A stretch of 21,373 bases of DNA, from positions 1-21,373 of IMG/VR virus record IMGVR_UViG_3300021957_000377, one strand, 5' to 3'. This stretch comes from a virus. Both the position numbers and the translations under genes were made by a program. This document shows positions 8,415 to 15,671 of this stretch, piece after piece. The stretch's first letter is position 1; each line of letters opens with the position of its first letter. Under the pieces are notes generated by a model, which was not told the DNA's origin, did not search any database, and saw only the letters and a list, made by a program, of their open reading frames with translations.

Positions 8415-8735
8415 ATGAAACTTTTCGAAACTATATTTTACAAACATTTAAACGAGACCAACATGTCAGGAGCTGGCGGTGTTTTTGGTGATACTGGCAG
8501 CATGGGGTTCGGAGGAGCGGTTACCCCTGCCACTGACTTTTACGCACCTGGTGATAGTAGAATACCTAAAGGTGGTGCGAAGAAAGGTTCTGGATTCAAG
8601 CATTGTGACCATTGCAAGACCAAATCCAAGTGCCGCAAGGCTGGTAAATGTTTAGGACAGAACATGAAGGAAAAGAATGGTTCGATACAACCGCTGATTC
8701 CAATGCAACGTAGACCTTTGAACGGCGCGATGTAA
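8415..8735 (+). CDS. Gly-rich Cys-cluster protein with putative capsid-targeting N-terminus
   Basis: Function unknown; 106 residues. The N-terminus MKLFETIFYKHLNET is an amphipathic stretch ending LNE, like a T4 internal-protein targeting peptide with a gp21-type L-x-E cleavage site. It is followed by a Gly-rich linker (about 18-60) and then a compact basic Cys/His cluster HCDHCKTKSKCRKAGKC (63-79), which could bind zinc. The gene is the first plus-strand late gene after the divergent promoter region, with a late box upstream. An internal ATG (residue 17) could start a form without the peptide. The late box supports a virion or late role; zinc binding is inference. Confidence 0.75.
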   Translation: MKLFETIFYKHLNETNMSGAGGVFGDTGSMGFGGAVTPATDFYAPGDSRIPKGGAKKGSGFKHCDHCKTKSKCRKAGKCLGQNMKEKNGSIQPLIPMQRRPLNGAM

Positions 8736-8738
8736 ATA
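8731..8738 (+). promoter_or_regulatory. T4-type late promoter box
   Basis: TGTAAATA (7 of 8 to consensus), 5 bases before the ATG at 8744. It overlaps the last codon and stop of the preceding gene (ATG TAA). Confidence 0.55.
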
Positions 8739-8743
8739 AGTGC

Positions 8744-9244
8744 ATGACTTCTCCACAAAAGGCCAAGGGCAATGGGTTCGAGCGCATCATTGCTAAACAT
8801 CTTTCCAAAATATTTGATAGTAATTTCACACGAGTTCCAACTAGCGGGGCCATGACAGGTGGTATGAATGCTCATGTGTTAGAGAAGTTAACAGACTCAC
8901 AGAAGTTGCTACTCGAGGGAGATATCATTCCGCCTGACCACCTTTACAACATGAAGATTGAATGCAAGGCTCATAAGAACTTTTCATTCGCGAAGCTCTT
9001 TTCGAGAAACAAGCAGTTGGATGATTGGATCACACAGGCGTGGAGTGATGAAAAGGTTTGGTTTTTGATATTTAAGATAAACAACCAAGGCACGCACCTA
9101 TGTTTTGGTCGCGACGTTTTCAACAAGTGTGATGAATTGAAGAATCGGAACTATCTGGTTTATAATAAAGACATGTACATCACCAGCATGGACAATTTCT
9201 TTGAACAATACAAACAGATTTTGTTGCAAATTTGCACTAAGTAA
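8744..9244 (+). CDS. PD-(D/E)XK nuclease, Holliday-junction-resolvase-like
   Basis: Small endonuclease of the restriction-enzyme fold, 166 residues. The motif set fits the fold: GNGFER with E13 in the first helix, LEGDII with D60, and IECK with E73 and K75. The downstream FSFAKLF and DDWITQAW resemble the resolvase-like subgroup (RecU/Hjc and phage resolvases), where a patterned Thr/Ser-rich loop (VPTSGAMTGG, 31-40) precedes the active site. T4 uses gp49 for branch cleavage before packaging; this protein could play a related part, which is inference. A homing or repair nuclease is an alternative. A late box lies 5 bases upstream. Confidence 0.75.
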   Translation: MTSPQKAKGNGFERIIAKHLSKIFDSNFTRVPTSGAMTGGMNAHVLEKLTDSQKLLLEGDIIPPDHLYNMKIECKAHKNFSFAKLFSRNKQLDDWITQAWSDEKVWFLIFKINNQGTHLCFGRDVFNKCDELKNRNYLVYNKDMYITSMDNFFEQYKQILLQICTK

Positions 9245-9258
9245 TACACAATATACAC

Positions 9259-9840
9259 ATGCGGTTTATCGATTTAAACAATCATGGCCTACGTGTGCTG
9301 AACTTCGAGTATATTTTTATCGATGCATACAAACACATAGTGAATGACCTGTTCATGTACGACAAGCATCATGATTTGAATCTCAGGTCCCAAGACACGA
9401 AGCGTATATATTATTATCACATGATAAAACACGTGTGCGATGTAGTAGTGTCAAGTGGTAGCAACAACAGAATCATTGTTTACTATAGTGAGAAAGACAT
9501 CAAATGTGATTTCAAACAATGTGTAAATAATAGAACACGAAAAGGAGCTAAAAAAGACACACAACCGGATTTTCGGTTGTTCATGACAAGATTCTTCAAA
9601 CAAGTAAAGACTGTGTTACCAATAAAGGTTTTCCAGTCACCGGTGAAATTCAACACGTTCGTACAATATTACAACACCAATAAAGGCAAGTATATGGAAT
9701 TGATCAACATGATGAAACAGAGTAAACCGGTACCAAGTAACATGGAGAAGTTCAAGAAATTCACAAGTAAATACAAACTCAATTATCTTGACAAACACTA
9801 CGTAAATAACGTGAAGATCAAGTGCATGATGTATAAATAA
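9259..9840 (+). CDS. hypothetical phage protein
   Basis: I do not recognise this 193-residue protein. It is basic and Tyr/Lys-rich. It has an alpha/beta look at the start (FEYIFIDAYKHIVNDL, then SNNRIIVYYSEKDIKCDF) and a Lys-rich C-terminal half (MEKFKKFTSKYKLNYLDKH). The pattern of a hydrophobic strand followed by an acidic residue (FIDAY, VYYSEKD) could suit a nuclease or PIN-like fold, but no full motif set is visible. It starts 14 bases after the nuclease gene without a clear Shine-Dalgarno site or late box, so it is probably co-transcribed. Its last codons (Tyr-Lys-stop) form the next late promoter box. A perfect 7-bp inverted repeat lies inside it. Confidence 0.8.
   Translation: MRFIDLNNHGLRVLNFEYIFIDAYKHIVNDLFMYDKHHDLNLRSQDTKRIYYYHMIKHVCDVVVSSGSNNRIIVYYSEKDIKCDFKQCVNNRTRKGAKKDTQPDFRLFMTRFFKQVKTVLPIKVFQSPVKFNTFVQYYNTNKGKYMELINMMKQSKPVPSNMEKFKKFTSKYKLNYLDKHYVNNVKIKCMMYK
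9561..9580 (+). repeat. short inverted repeat (hairpin) inside coding sequence
   Basis: ACAACCG (9561-9567), loop GATTTT, CGGTTGT (9574-9580): a perfect 7-bp stem with a 6-base loop. No T-run follows, so it is not a classic terminator. It may be chance or an RNA processing or pausing element. Confidence 0.4.
9832..9839 (+). promoter_or_regulatory. T4-type late promoter box (perfect)
   Basis: TATAAATA, 8 of 8, 8 bases before the ATG at 9848. The box is made by the Tyr-Lys-stop codons (TAT AAA TAA) that end the preceding gene. Confidence 0.75.
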
Positions 9841-9847
9841 GTATATC

Positions 9848-10342
9848 ATGACTAAAGGTTTTGTAAATTCACTCCAGCAAGCACAAAAAAGATACATCAA
9901 TTCACAAGCAAATGTGGTGGTGGAATCAAACAAAACGTCCAATCTCATGAACGAAGTGTTTGGTAAGATCAGAAAGGCTGCCAACAAGATAGACAGGGTG
10001 TATCAACGAACAAAGAATAGTGGTGATGCTCTCGGTTCCATAGCCAGAGAGTACAAACCAACAGAAAAGGAACCGGAGCAACAGGACCCTAACAGTATAT
10101 TCGCTCCTCTACCAGGTAACAACCAACAAACACAGGGCCAAGATCAAGACACGAGCACACAACAGAATCAAAATTCCAGACGACCAACAGAAGATGTTGA
10201 GGATGATTGGGAGGAATATTTAGAGCCTGGGTGGAGTAAGATGGACACCGAGACTAGGTCGTTCTTTGACGATGATTTTCGAAAATTTGTACAGTACAAG
10301 ATGAAAGAAGCTAATTTGAAAAAAGCAGGAGCAAAATTATGA
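9848..10342 (+). CDS. hypothetical late protein, Gln/Pro-rich linker
   Basis: Function unknown; 164 residues. The basic helical N-terminus (about 1-65, with KIRKAANKIDRVYQRTKN) is followed by a Gln/Asn/Pro-rich low-complexity linker (about 70-115) and an acidic to mixed C-terminal domain (EDDWEEYLEPGWSKMDTETRSFFDDDFRKFVQYKM). A possible cleavage-type motif VVE-S occurs at about 24-27, but the N-terminus is less like the targeting peptides of its neighbours. A perfect late promoter precedes it and the next gene overlaps it by 4 bases, so a structural or head-core role is plausible but unproven. Confidence 0.8.
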   Translation: MTKGFVNSLQQAQKRYINSQANVVVESNKTSNLMNEVFGKIRKAANKIDRVYQRTKNSGDALGSIAREYKPTEKEPEQQDPNSIFAPLPGNNQQTQGQDQDTSTQQNQNSRRPTEDVEDDWEEYLEPGWSKMDTETRSFFDDDFRKFVQYKMKEANLKKAGAKL

Positions 10343-10683
10343 AATTTGTAAACATAATAGAAGAAAAGTTAAAGGTTTTGAACGAACAAGAACCTCCACC
10401 AGAAGATACAGATGTACCACCAGAAGATGAGGTCACCGAACCACAATCAACTGAGACTCCGTTGAGTGAATTACCGGATGAAGGAGATGGTGAAGATGAT
10501 ACATCAAAGCTCAAGGTGGATTATGTAGAGATGATCAGAAAAGCGTTGATCATGGCTCCCAAACATATCGATGATGTCGATTATGCTCGGTTGACCAAGA
10601 TAGTTGACACAGAAAATTTAGAAGAGATGCAAGAGTTGGTGAGCAGAATTGTTCGCAACAACTATCCACATCCTGATTTGTGA
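10339..10683 (+). CDS. acidic late protein with putative capsid-targeting N-terminus
   Basis: Function unknown; 114 residues. It starts MKFVNIIEEKLKVLNEQ, a helix containing IEE-K and LNE-Q, both of the (I/L)-x-E type used by T4 prohead protease. A very acidic Pro-rich segment follows (about 18-55), then a folded-looking helical C-terminus (VDYVEMIRKALIMAPKHIDD onward). The ATG overlaps the upstream stop (ATGA) and has a good Shine-Dalgarno sequence, AGGAG at 10327-10331, 7 bases away. The acidic composition recalls small T4 prohead-core proteins such as gp67, but I cannot show homology. Confidence 0.8.
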   Translation: MKFVNIIEEKLKVLNEQEPPPEDTDVPPEDEVTEPQSTETPLSELPDEGDGEDDTSKLKVDYVEMIRKALIMAPKHIDDVDYARLTKIVDTENLEEMQELVSRIVRNNYPHPDL

Positions 10684-11834
10684 TGAGTGACGGTGATTTG
10701 AGAAATTTGTACGAAAATGTTCGTCGCGGTGCTGAATATGTTGCTCCTCGGCGTGAGAGTGAGTTATACAAAAATGTTTACATGGAGAAAAGTGGTAATA
10801 ATGAACTCAAAGTGTTGTGTAGGAAATTAAACGATATTGGTGACAGGGGCTATCTCTCAGATAGTGACCTTCTATATTTAAATCAATTTTTAGACTCACG
10901 TGCATATTTACCTATGATAATTAGTTACTTGAATGAGAGTAATATAACAGATAAGACGTTGTCAGATAAGAATGCTGTTGATGGTATAACAAATATATTA
11001 CAATCTGCTGGAGTTACTGATAAATTTGTCGATTATCTTGGCTCTCAGATAAGTTTTAATATTTTAGGTAAATCTGGCAATCTACTTGATATCATCTCTA
11101 GTAAGTTGAGTAAATTTAATATATCACGTGATGTTATTGTACGGTTAATGCAATTTGAGGGTACCGAAGGTGGTAGAGGTGTAGGTCAATGTGAGTTAGG
11201 GCTCGCGACGATATTTAACGATGTTACTGTTCGTGATAGTCATGGAGATCTTAGTTGGAGAGGTGAATATCTAGAAGTGAAAGGTAGTAAGGCTAGACTC
11301 GGTGGTAGAGATGTACCGCTTACAGGGTTTGAGCAAACGATTTTAGGTTCTTTTGCAATCCAACACGATTTACCATTTAGTACTATAAAGAGTGGTGGTA
11401 ATAAATACAATATCGTTGACACATTAATTGGTTTAAGTAAAGTTGGTGTGCCACCGGCTCAGTTGAAAGCTGGTGTAATTGAATTTGTTAAGAAGTGCTA
11501 TCCGAACTCAGGCAATATAACTATACCAGGCTCGTTTAAAGACAAAAATAAGCTGAGAAACTACTTAGAGACATGTTATTTCACTCACTACGCATTAACA
11601 GAGGGAGTTGAACATTTTATCTTTATTAATACAGGAACATCTCTAAAGGGTGGTTCAGAAATTAAAACACCTACTGCAAACTTTGGTAAGTATATAATAT
11701 TTCAAACACAAAACATACCTAAACTGGTAAATGCTGGTGCTATTGGTGCGAGCACAATAACATCAGCCAACATTTACCCTAGCCTCGGTGCACCAAATGT
11801 TAGTCAAGTACCATTAGAAGGAGCGATGGAATAA
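10683..11834 (+). CDS. probable PD-(D/E)XK nuclease-like protein
   Basis: A 383-residue protein that I do not recognise as a named family. A central segment reads GVGQCELGLATIF, then GDLSWRGEYLEVKGSKARLGGR. E171, D189 and the E198-V-K200 pair are arranged as in PD-(D/E)XK nucleases (E in a helix, D, then ExK on the next strand, followed by a basic ARLGGR). The N-terminal 160 residues look helical and the C-terminal 170 mixed. Codon use is richer in T- and A-ending codons (GAT, AAT, GGT, TTA) than in both neighbours, suggesting recent transfer. The ATG at 10683 overlaps the upstream TGA by one base; an in-frame GTG at 10680 is possible. No Shine-Dalgarno sequence is seen. Confidence 0.65.
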   Translation: MSDGDLRNLYENVRRGAEYVAPRRESELYKNVYMEKSGNNELKVLCRKLNDIGDRGYLSDSDLLYLNQFLDSRAYLPMIISYLNESNITDKTLSDKNAVDGITNILQSAGVTDKFVDYLGSQISFNILGKSGNLLDIISSKLSKFNISRDVIVRLMQFEGTEGGRGVGQCELGLATIFNDVTVRDSHGDLSWRGEYLEVKGSKARLGGRDVPLTGFEQTILGSFAIQHDLPFSTIKSGGNKYNIVDTLIGLSKVGVPPAQLKAGVIEFVKKCYPNSGNITIPGSFKDKNKLRNYLETCYFTHYALTEGVEHFIFINTGTSLKGGSEIKTPTANFGKYIIFQTQNIPKLVNAGAIGASTITSANIYPSLGAPNVSQVPLEGAME

Positions 11835-11835
11835 A

Positions 11836-13164
11836 ATGAACTTCAAAGCATACAACAGAGTGATAGAGGAAGGTGGCGCATATGGCCACATGATGAACGT
11901 GCATGAAGATTACACTTTACAGTTTGAAGACCTGCAACGCATCATCAAACAAGCACTGACCGGTGGAATCAAAGGAGAAATCAAAGAAAAGACCGATGGA
12001 CAAGCGTTAGCAGTGAGCCACCGTGCAAATCGTGTGATATTTGCACGCAACAAAGGGCATTACAAAGCATTTGGTAAAAACGCCATCCGAGGCGCCAAGG
12101 GCATTGCAGAATTTTTTGGAGAACATCCGAATGACAACGTGAAAGAAGCATTCACATTTGCAGCAAAGGACCTAGAAAAAGCCATCCTGGCTTTGAGTGA
12201 CAGGCAGAAGCAGTTGTTGTTCGCGGACGGCAAAAGATGGATCAACATTGAGATAATCTGGCCGGCAACCGTGAATGTGATCCCATACAACCATGAATTG
12301 ATCGTGTTGCACAATTTCCGGGAATATGATGAAGATGGTAACACGTTAGATGGTGATTTTGATGAATATGGTCGCATGATGGCGGGTATGATTCAGCAAG
12401 TGAACCAACATGTACAAGATAAGTTCACGATCACGAGCATGCCATTGATGAAGTTACCACAGGTCAAGAATTTTGAATCCGGAATGGGTGAATACATTGG
12501 CACATTGAATGGCTTGATGAATCAACATGGTTTGAATCCGAGTAACAGTGTGGGAGATTACTGGGTGAGTTACATGAGCGGGGTAATACAAAACGGAGCA
12601 CGAGAGTTTGGTTACAATGTACAAACGGACACACTGAAGCGCATCGCTTACAGATGGGCGTTCAAGATGCTCACACCAGGTAAGCGACCAAAAGACTACA
12701 ACTCACTAGCACTCAGTAGGTTGCCAGACTTGAAAGGTATTGTTGATAATAAAGAATTTATACAATGGATAGGAGCCACAGAACGTGGAGGTGAACTCAA
12801 GACCCACTACAATAACATGATCGAACCACTTAAGGCGTTGTTCCTAAAATTAGGAGTTGAATTGAACAACAATATAACTAACCTCTTGACACTAAATCCG
12901 TCACAAGCTGTACAAGAGATCCGGCAAGGTATAGAGGAGGTTACACGCGAGATACAAGCAACTGGAGATTTAGCGTTGATGGACAAGTTGAACCATGAAT
13001 TGAAAATGATCAACAAGTTGGGTGGTCTTGACAACATAGTACCTACCGAGGGTTTGACCTTTACATACACTCCAGATGGAGAAACAGAACCCAGAATATA
13101 TAAATTCACTGGGATATTTGCACCCGTGAATCAGATACTGGGTAGCTTAAAATTTAGTCGTTAA
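11836..13164 (+). CDS. RNA/DNA ligase-like nucleotidyltransferase with putative capsid-targeting N-terminus
   Basis: A 442-residue protein carrying motifs of the covalent nucleotidyltransferase superfamily (ligases, capping enzymes). Motif I is K52-T-D-G55 in KEKTDGQALAVS, K52 being the expected AMP-accepting lysine. A motif III-like strand is RWINIEIIWP with E139. Near the C-terminus, TEGLTF (E405, G406) and YKFTG (K423) resemble motifs IV and V. The large insert between motifs III and IV is unusual. It starts MNFKAYNRVIEEGG, where IEE-G matches the T4 prohead protease rule (I/L)-x-E then G/A/S, so the enzyme may be packaged. AAGGAG lies 12 bases upstream. It could equally be an inactive structural relative. 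Its 3' end overlaps the next, convergent gene by 11 bases. Confidence 0.7.
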   Translation: MNFKAYNRVIEEGGAYGHMMNVHEDYTLQFEDLQRIIKQALTGGIKGEIKEKTDGQALAVSHRANRVIFARNKGHYKAFGKNAIRGAKGIAEFFGEHPNDNVKEAFTFAAKDLEKAILALSDRQKQLLFADGKRWINIEIIWPATVNVIPYNHELIVLHNFREYDEDGNTLDGDFDEYGRMMAGMIQQVNQHVQDKFTITSMPLMKLPQVKNFESGMGEYIGTLNGLMNQHGLNPSNSVGDYWVSYMSGVIQNGAREFGYNVQTDTLKRIAYRWAFKMLTPGKRPKDYNSLALSRLPDLKGIVDNKEFIQWIGATERGGELKTHYNNMIEPLKALFLKLGVELNNNITNLLTLNPSQAVQEIRQGIEEVTREIQATGDLALMDKLNHELKMINKLGGLDNIVPTEGLTFTYTPDGETEPRIYKFTGIFAPVNQILGSLKFSR

Positions 13165-13429
13165 GGTCTTTTGTTATCTGATTTAATTTCTTGTCAGCCT
13201 TGTTGTATATCTTTTGCACACCAGGAGTAGGTTTTTTACCAGCCATCTGTTGACGTTCTTCTTCTTGTTTCAACTTAATAGCAGCTGCAGTTTCAGCTCC
13301 CTCATCCTCTTCATCATCTGCAGCCTCTTCAACTGGTTTTGATGCTTCAATTTGTGCCATTCTAGACTCATATACTCTCAGATATGCCTGTTCCAACAGG
13401 ATATTTTCATCTTTTGATGTGTTTGTCAT
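13154..13429 (-). CDS. small acidic late protein with putative capsid-targeting N-terminus
   Basis: Function unknown; 91 residues, on the minus strand against its neighbours. The N-terminal region includes ENILLEQAYLRVYESRMAQIEASKP, with LLE-Q and VYE-S as candidate prohead protease sites. An acidic Glu/Asp/Ala run (about 38-50) is followed by a Lys/Gln-rich C-terminus (KPTPGVQKIYNKADKKLNQ). A perfect late promoter on the minus strand lies 5 bases before the ATG, which argues strongly that this is a real late gene although it runs against the block. Confidence 0.8.
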   Translation of the reverse strand: MTNTSKDENILLEQAYLRVYESRMAQIEASKPVEEAADDEEDEGAETAAAIKLKQEEERQQMAGKKPTPGVQKIYNKADKKLNQITKDLND

Positions 13430-13434
13430 GTGAT

Positions 13435-13442
13435 TATTTATA
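13435..13442 (-). promoter_or_regulatory. T4-type late promoter box (perfect), minus strand
   Basis: TATAAATA on the minus strand, 8 of 8, with 5 bases to the ATG at 13429. It lies back to back with a plus-strand box at 13471. Confidence 0.75.
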
Positions 13443-13470
13443 ATAAATGTAGAAAATAACCATATTTAAA

Positions 13471-13478
13471 ACTAAATA
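13471..13478 (+). promoter_or_regulatory. late-promoter-like box
   Basis: ACTAAATA (6 of 8), 6 bases before the ATG at 13485; identical to the box before the Nudix gene. Confidence 0.5.
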
Positions 13479-13484
13479 GGTTGT

Positions 13485-13664
13485 ATGAGTAACTCACATG
13501 ATAGTTTGACAGCTCTTTTTGAGCAATACGTTAGCGAGAACGAAAAGTTCAACGAGAAACAAAATAAAGCCGCCGGTACCCGAGCGAGAAAGGCACTTAT
13601 GGAAATCACTAAACTCTGCAAAGAGCGGAGAAAAGAGATTCAAGAAGCTAAAAATAACAACTAA
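13485..13664 (+). CDS. histone H1-like (Hc1-type) protein with putative capsid-targeting N-terminus
   Basis: A 59-residue protein. Residues 22-57, FNEKQNKAAGTRARKALMEI followed by a KERRKEIQEAKN tail, match from memory the Hc1/histone H1-like family of small basic DNA-compacting proteins known from Chlamydia and Bacteroidetes (typical core: EKGNKAAGTRxRK). The first 20 residues differ from that family: MSNSHDSLTALFEQYVSE ends in LFE-Q and VSE-N, as expected for a T4-type head-targeting propeptide. This suggests a DNA-binding protein packed with the genome in the capsid. It has its own late-like box 6 bases upstream and no Shine-Dalgarno sequence. Confidence 0.75.
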   Translation: MSNSHDSLTALFEQYVSENEKFNEKQNKAAGTRARKALMEITKLCKERRKEIQEAKNNN

Positions 13665-13669
13665 ACCTG

Positions 13670-13677
13670 AATAAATA
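13670..13677 (+). promoter_or_regulatory. T4-type late promoter box
   Basis: AATAAATA (7 of 8), 5 bases before the ATG at 13683, filling the 18-base gap after the histone-like gene. Confidence 0.6.
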
Positions 13678-13682
13678 CTTCT

Positions 13683-14117
13683 ATGCACAACAACACATGG
13701 AAGAAGGAAAGGGATCTCTTATCAGAAGCTTACAACGCTGTAACTGAAACAGATCACGGCAACATCCAAACCGCTCTAGGACCAGATGAAGAAGAGCAAG
13801 AGGATGGTAGTATCAAAAATACAAAAACCGGCGAGACTGTTCACAAGCCTAAAAGCAAAGTAAATGAAGAGATTGGTGACCCTCTTGGTGATGAAGTTGG
13901 TGAGATTCAACCTGAAATAGATGCAGAGTTCACACGTGAGCCTGATGAGGTTGATGCTGAAATCGACTCGCTCAAGAGCCTAATTCTCAACCCACCGGTT
14001 GACAAGATTGAAGAATATGCTCGTCAAGGTCAACTGCATGTTTATGTTGATATGTTGAAGAAGAAGCTTGAAGCAGCAGAAGCTGTGAAGGCTGCAGTAC
14101 GTGGTGAGGCTGAATAG
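13683..14117 (+). CDS. acidic late protein with putative capsid-targeting N-terminus
   Basis: Function unknown; 144 residues, strongly acidic (many Glu/Asp between 30 and 105). The start MHNNTWKKERDLLSEAYNAVTE contains LSE-A, a textbook T4 prohead protease site, and VTE-T a little later. The C-terminal third is helical (VDKIEEYARQGQLHVYVDMLKKKLEAAEAV). Size and charge recall T4 scaffold-core or internal head proteins. It ends 7 bases from the convergent stop of FolE2. A late promoter box precedes it. Confidence 0.82.
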   Translation: MHNNTWKKERDLLSEAYNAVTETDHGNIQTALGPDEEEQEDGSIKNTKTGETVHKPKSKVNEEIGDPLGDEVGEIQPEIDAEFTREPDEVDAEIDSLKSLILNPPVDKIEEYARQGQLHVYVDMLKKKLEAAEAVKAAVRGEAE

Positions 14118-14124
14118 TCAACCA

Positions 14125-15165
14125 TCACCTCAATCCAGTAGTTTCAAAAACATCTCTAGCAACTCCAGCAGAGAACCCACCCTGCACACCCTTCACAATC
14201 ACTGATACAGCGTTGTGACTATGCAAACTCTCGTTATGAGAAGCAACAATCTTAAAGTCCTTAATTCTAGGCTCGTTGTTTAGCTTCTCGTACATCAATC
14301 TCACTGCATCTTCTACAAACTTGAGATAAGATCCATTCAACTCTGCAAAGGCTTGTTCATCCTCTCGTTTGACCATCACCTGTGTCTCTGTCTTTAGTGC
14401 TGCCAGGCATAATTCCTGTACATCCTCGATCCACAACATGTCATCGAATCGAACACTAACACGAGCCACGCTGCGTTGACTGTGTGGTACGGTTGCTCGG
14501 TTGCGATATTTTTCTGCATGTTCACTCAACTCAAAACTACAAGGGCATGCGGATGAATATACAAAGTCAAAGTGTATATATTTTTTAAACTCACCATCCT
14601 TTGTTAAATCTCCTTCGAAAACCACATCATAGTATTGAAACCCCTCCAAACCACTTCGCAGACTCTTCTGCCGGATTGGGTATGATATCTTCAACATTAT
14701 CCTTGAATCAAAACACATCAGATTCTTTTTATATGTCTCGAGAACATCTTTGATCTTGTCGATGTTGAACAATTCATCCTTGTGATTGTAAAAGCTTCGC
14801 ATGATTCGTGACATGTTGATACCCTTCTTATGTGCTTCCAAGCTAACACTACCGGTTACACTTGTTTCAAGCTCGATTGTCTTACCACTTCTCTTTTTAT
14901 ATGTTAATGGTAATCTGAAGTTATGTATACCTACTTGCTGAATCGCAACCGGGGCACCTTGAATCAGACTTGACGGACCGTTTTGTAAATCAGGGAGTGA
15001 CGAGATATATTTTTTATCAGCATCTATCTTTGTATCGTACACTCTTATGGGTGATTCGTAACCCTTGCTATACTCTTCTCCCATTATTTCCTTGGCGATG
15101 CTATCCTTCTCACCAGTAAGTTCATCATCACCTAACCATTCATAGTTGTTCGATTTATCAGTCAT
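14125..15165 (-). CDS. folE2: GTP cyclohydrolase FolE2 (type IB)
   Basis: Converts GTP to 7,8-dihydroneopterin triphosphate, the entry step for both folate and 7-deazaguanine (preQ0/queuosine) synthesis. The 346 residues include the family marks VSLEAHKKGINMSR (107-120, usually GxHMSR, here Asn for His), the metal-binding CPCS (C207, C209) in YSSACPCSFELSEHAEKY, and PHSQRS (227-232). The first 75 residues are a less conserved extension. Since QueD and QueE are encoded nearby, supply to the deazaguanine pathway is the likely role rather than folate. It lies alone on the minus strand, divergent from the QueD/QueE operon, with a sigma70-like rather than late-type promoter. Confidence 0.93.
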   Translation of the reverse strand: MTDKSNNYEWLGDDELTGEKDSIAKEIMGEEYSKGYESPIRVYDTKIDADKKYISSLPDLQNGPSSLIQGAPVAIQQVGIHNFRLPLTYKKRSGKTIELETSVTGSVSLEAHKKGINMSRIMRSFYNHKDELFNIDKIKDVLETYKKNLMCFDSRIMLKISYPIRQKSLRSGLEGFQYYDVVFEGDLTKDGEFKKYIHFDFVYSSACPCSFELSEHAEKYRNRATVPHSQRSVARVSVRFDDMLWIEDVQELCLAALKTETQVMVKREDEQAFAELNGSYLKFVEDAVRLMYEKLNNEPRIKDFKIVASHNESLHSHNAVSVIVKGVQGGFSAGVARDVFETTGLR

Positions 15166-15172
15166 ACGTCAT

Positions 15173-15201
15173 ATTATAGATACTTTACACGTGTAATTCA
15201 A
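15173..15201 (-). promoter_or_regulatory. sigma70-like promoter for folE2
   Basis: Minus strand: -35 TTGAAT (15201-15196), 17-base spacer, -10 TATAAT (15178-15173). Only 7 bases separate the -10 from the folE2 ATG, so the mRNA is predicted to be leaderless or nearly so. Confidence 0.62.
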
Positions 15202-15209
15202 CTTATTAT

Positions 15210-15217
15210 GATAAATA
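15210..15217 (+). promoter_or_regulatory. T4-type late promoter box for the QueD/QueE operon
   Basis: GATAAATA (7 of 8), 7 bases before the ATG at 15225. No other clear promoter is seen on the plus strand until 18610, so this box may drive all seven genes up to QueE. Confidence 0.62.
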
Positions 15218-15224
15218 ATTTAGT

Positions 15225-15671
15225 ATGTCCAAGTTCAATTCATTGATGGAGAGTAATCTCAATAAAACAAATCTACTTCGCATCCGTATCAAACATGATC
15301 CTGCCAACGGTATTGGTGAGATGAATGATTATGTTGGCTATGTACTAGAGGAGGATGGAATGGGCAATGTGGTTGCGATTGTTCCTCAAATGGGTGGTGA
15401 TACTATGTCCTTTGGACCTGGTCAATACACACATGATGATGTACCTTGTGGAGATGACGAGCAACAAGCAGATCCATTGAGTACGTTCAAGAAACACATT
15501 GTCAAACACTTGATTGAGCGTGGTTATCATGACAAGGTCAAAAATCATATGGATGAAATAATTAACGCGAAGGATGTTTCACAGTTGGAAAATCTATTAC
15601 ACGGATGTGGTTGTAATGGTGTTGCTGTATTGAACATGTATAGAGATTTTGTATCAGATGCAACGGTTTGA
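15225..15671 (+). CDS. hypothetical late protein with putative capsid-targeting N-terminus
   Basis: Function unknown; 148 residues. It begins MSKFNSLMESNLNK, where LME-S fits the prohead protease rule. A beta-rich middle (LRIRIKHDPANGIGEMNDYVGYVLEEDGMGNVVAIVPQM) is followed by a helical C-terminus with a HGCGCNG motif (about 126-132), two close cysteines that might bind metal. It is the first gene of the operon and overlaps the nucleotidylyltransferase start by 14 bases. Confidence 0.8.
   Translation: MSKFNSLMESNLNKTNLLRIRIKHDPANGIGEMNDYVGYVLEEDGMGNVVAIVPQMGGDTMSFGPGQYTHDDVPCGDDEQQADPLSTFKKHIVKHLIERGYHDKVKNHMDEIINAKDVSQLENLLHGCGCNGVAVLNMYRDFVSDATV

Noticed and set aside
8540-8875. Minus-strand open frames (111 and 85 aa) across 8540-8875
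   Set aside because: They lie opposite two plus-strand genes with recognisable motifs, late promoters and matching reading frames; their translations show no family features.
12060-12377. Minus-strand 105-aa open frame inside the ligase-like gene
   Set aside because: Antisense shadow; the plus-strand frame carries the KTDG and INIEII motifs.
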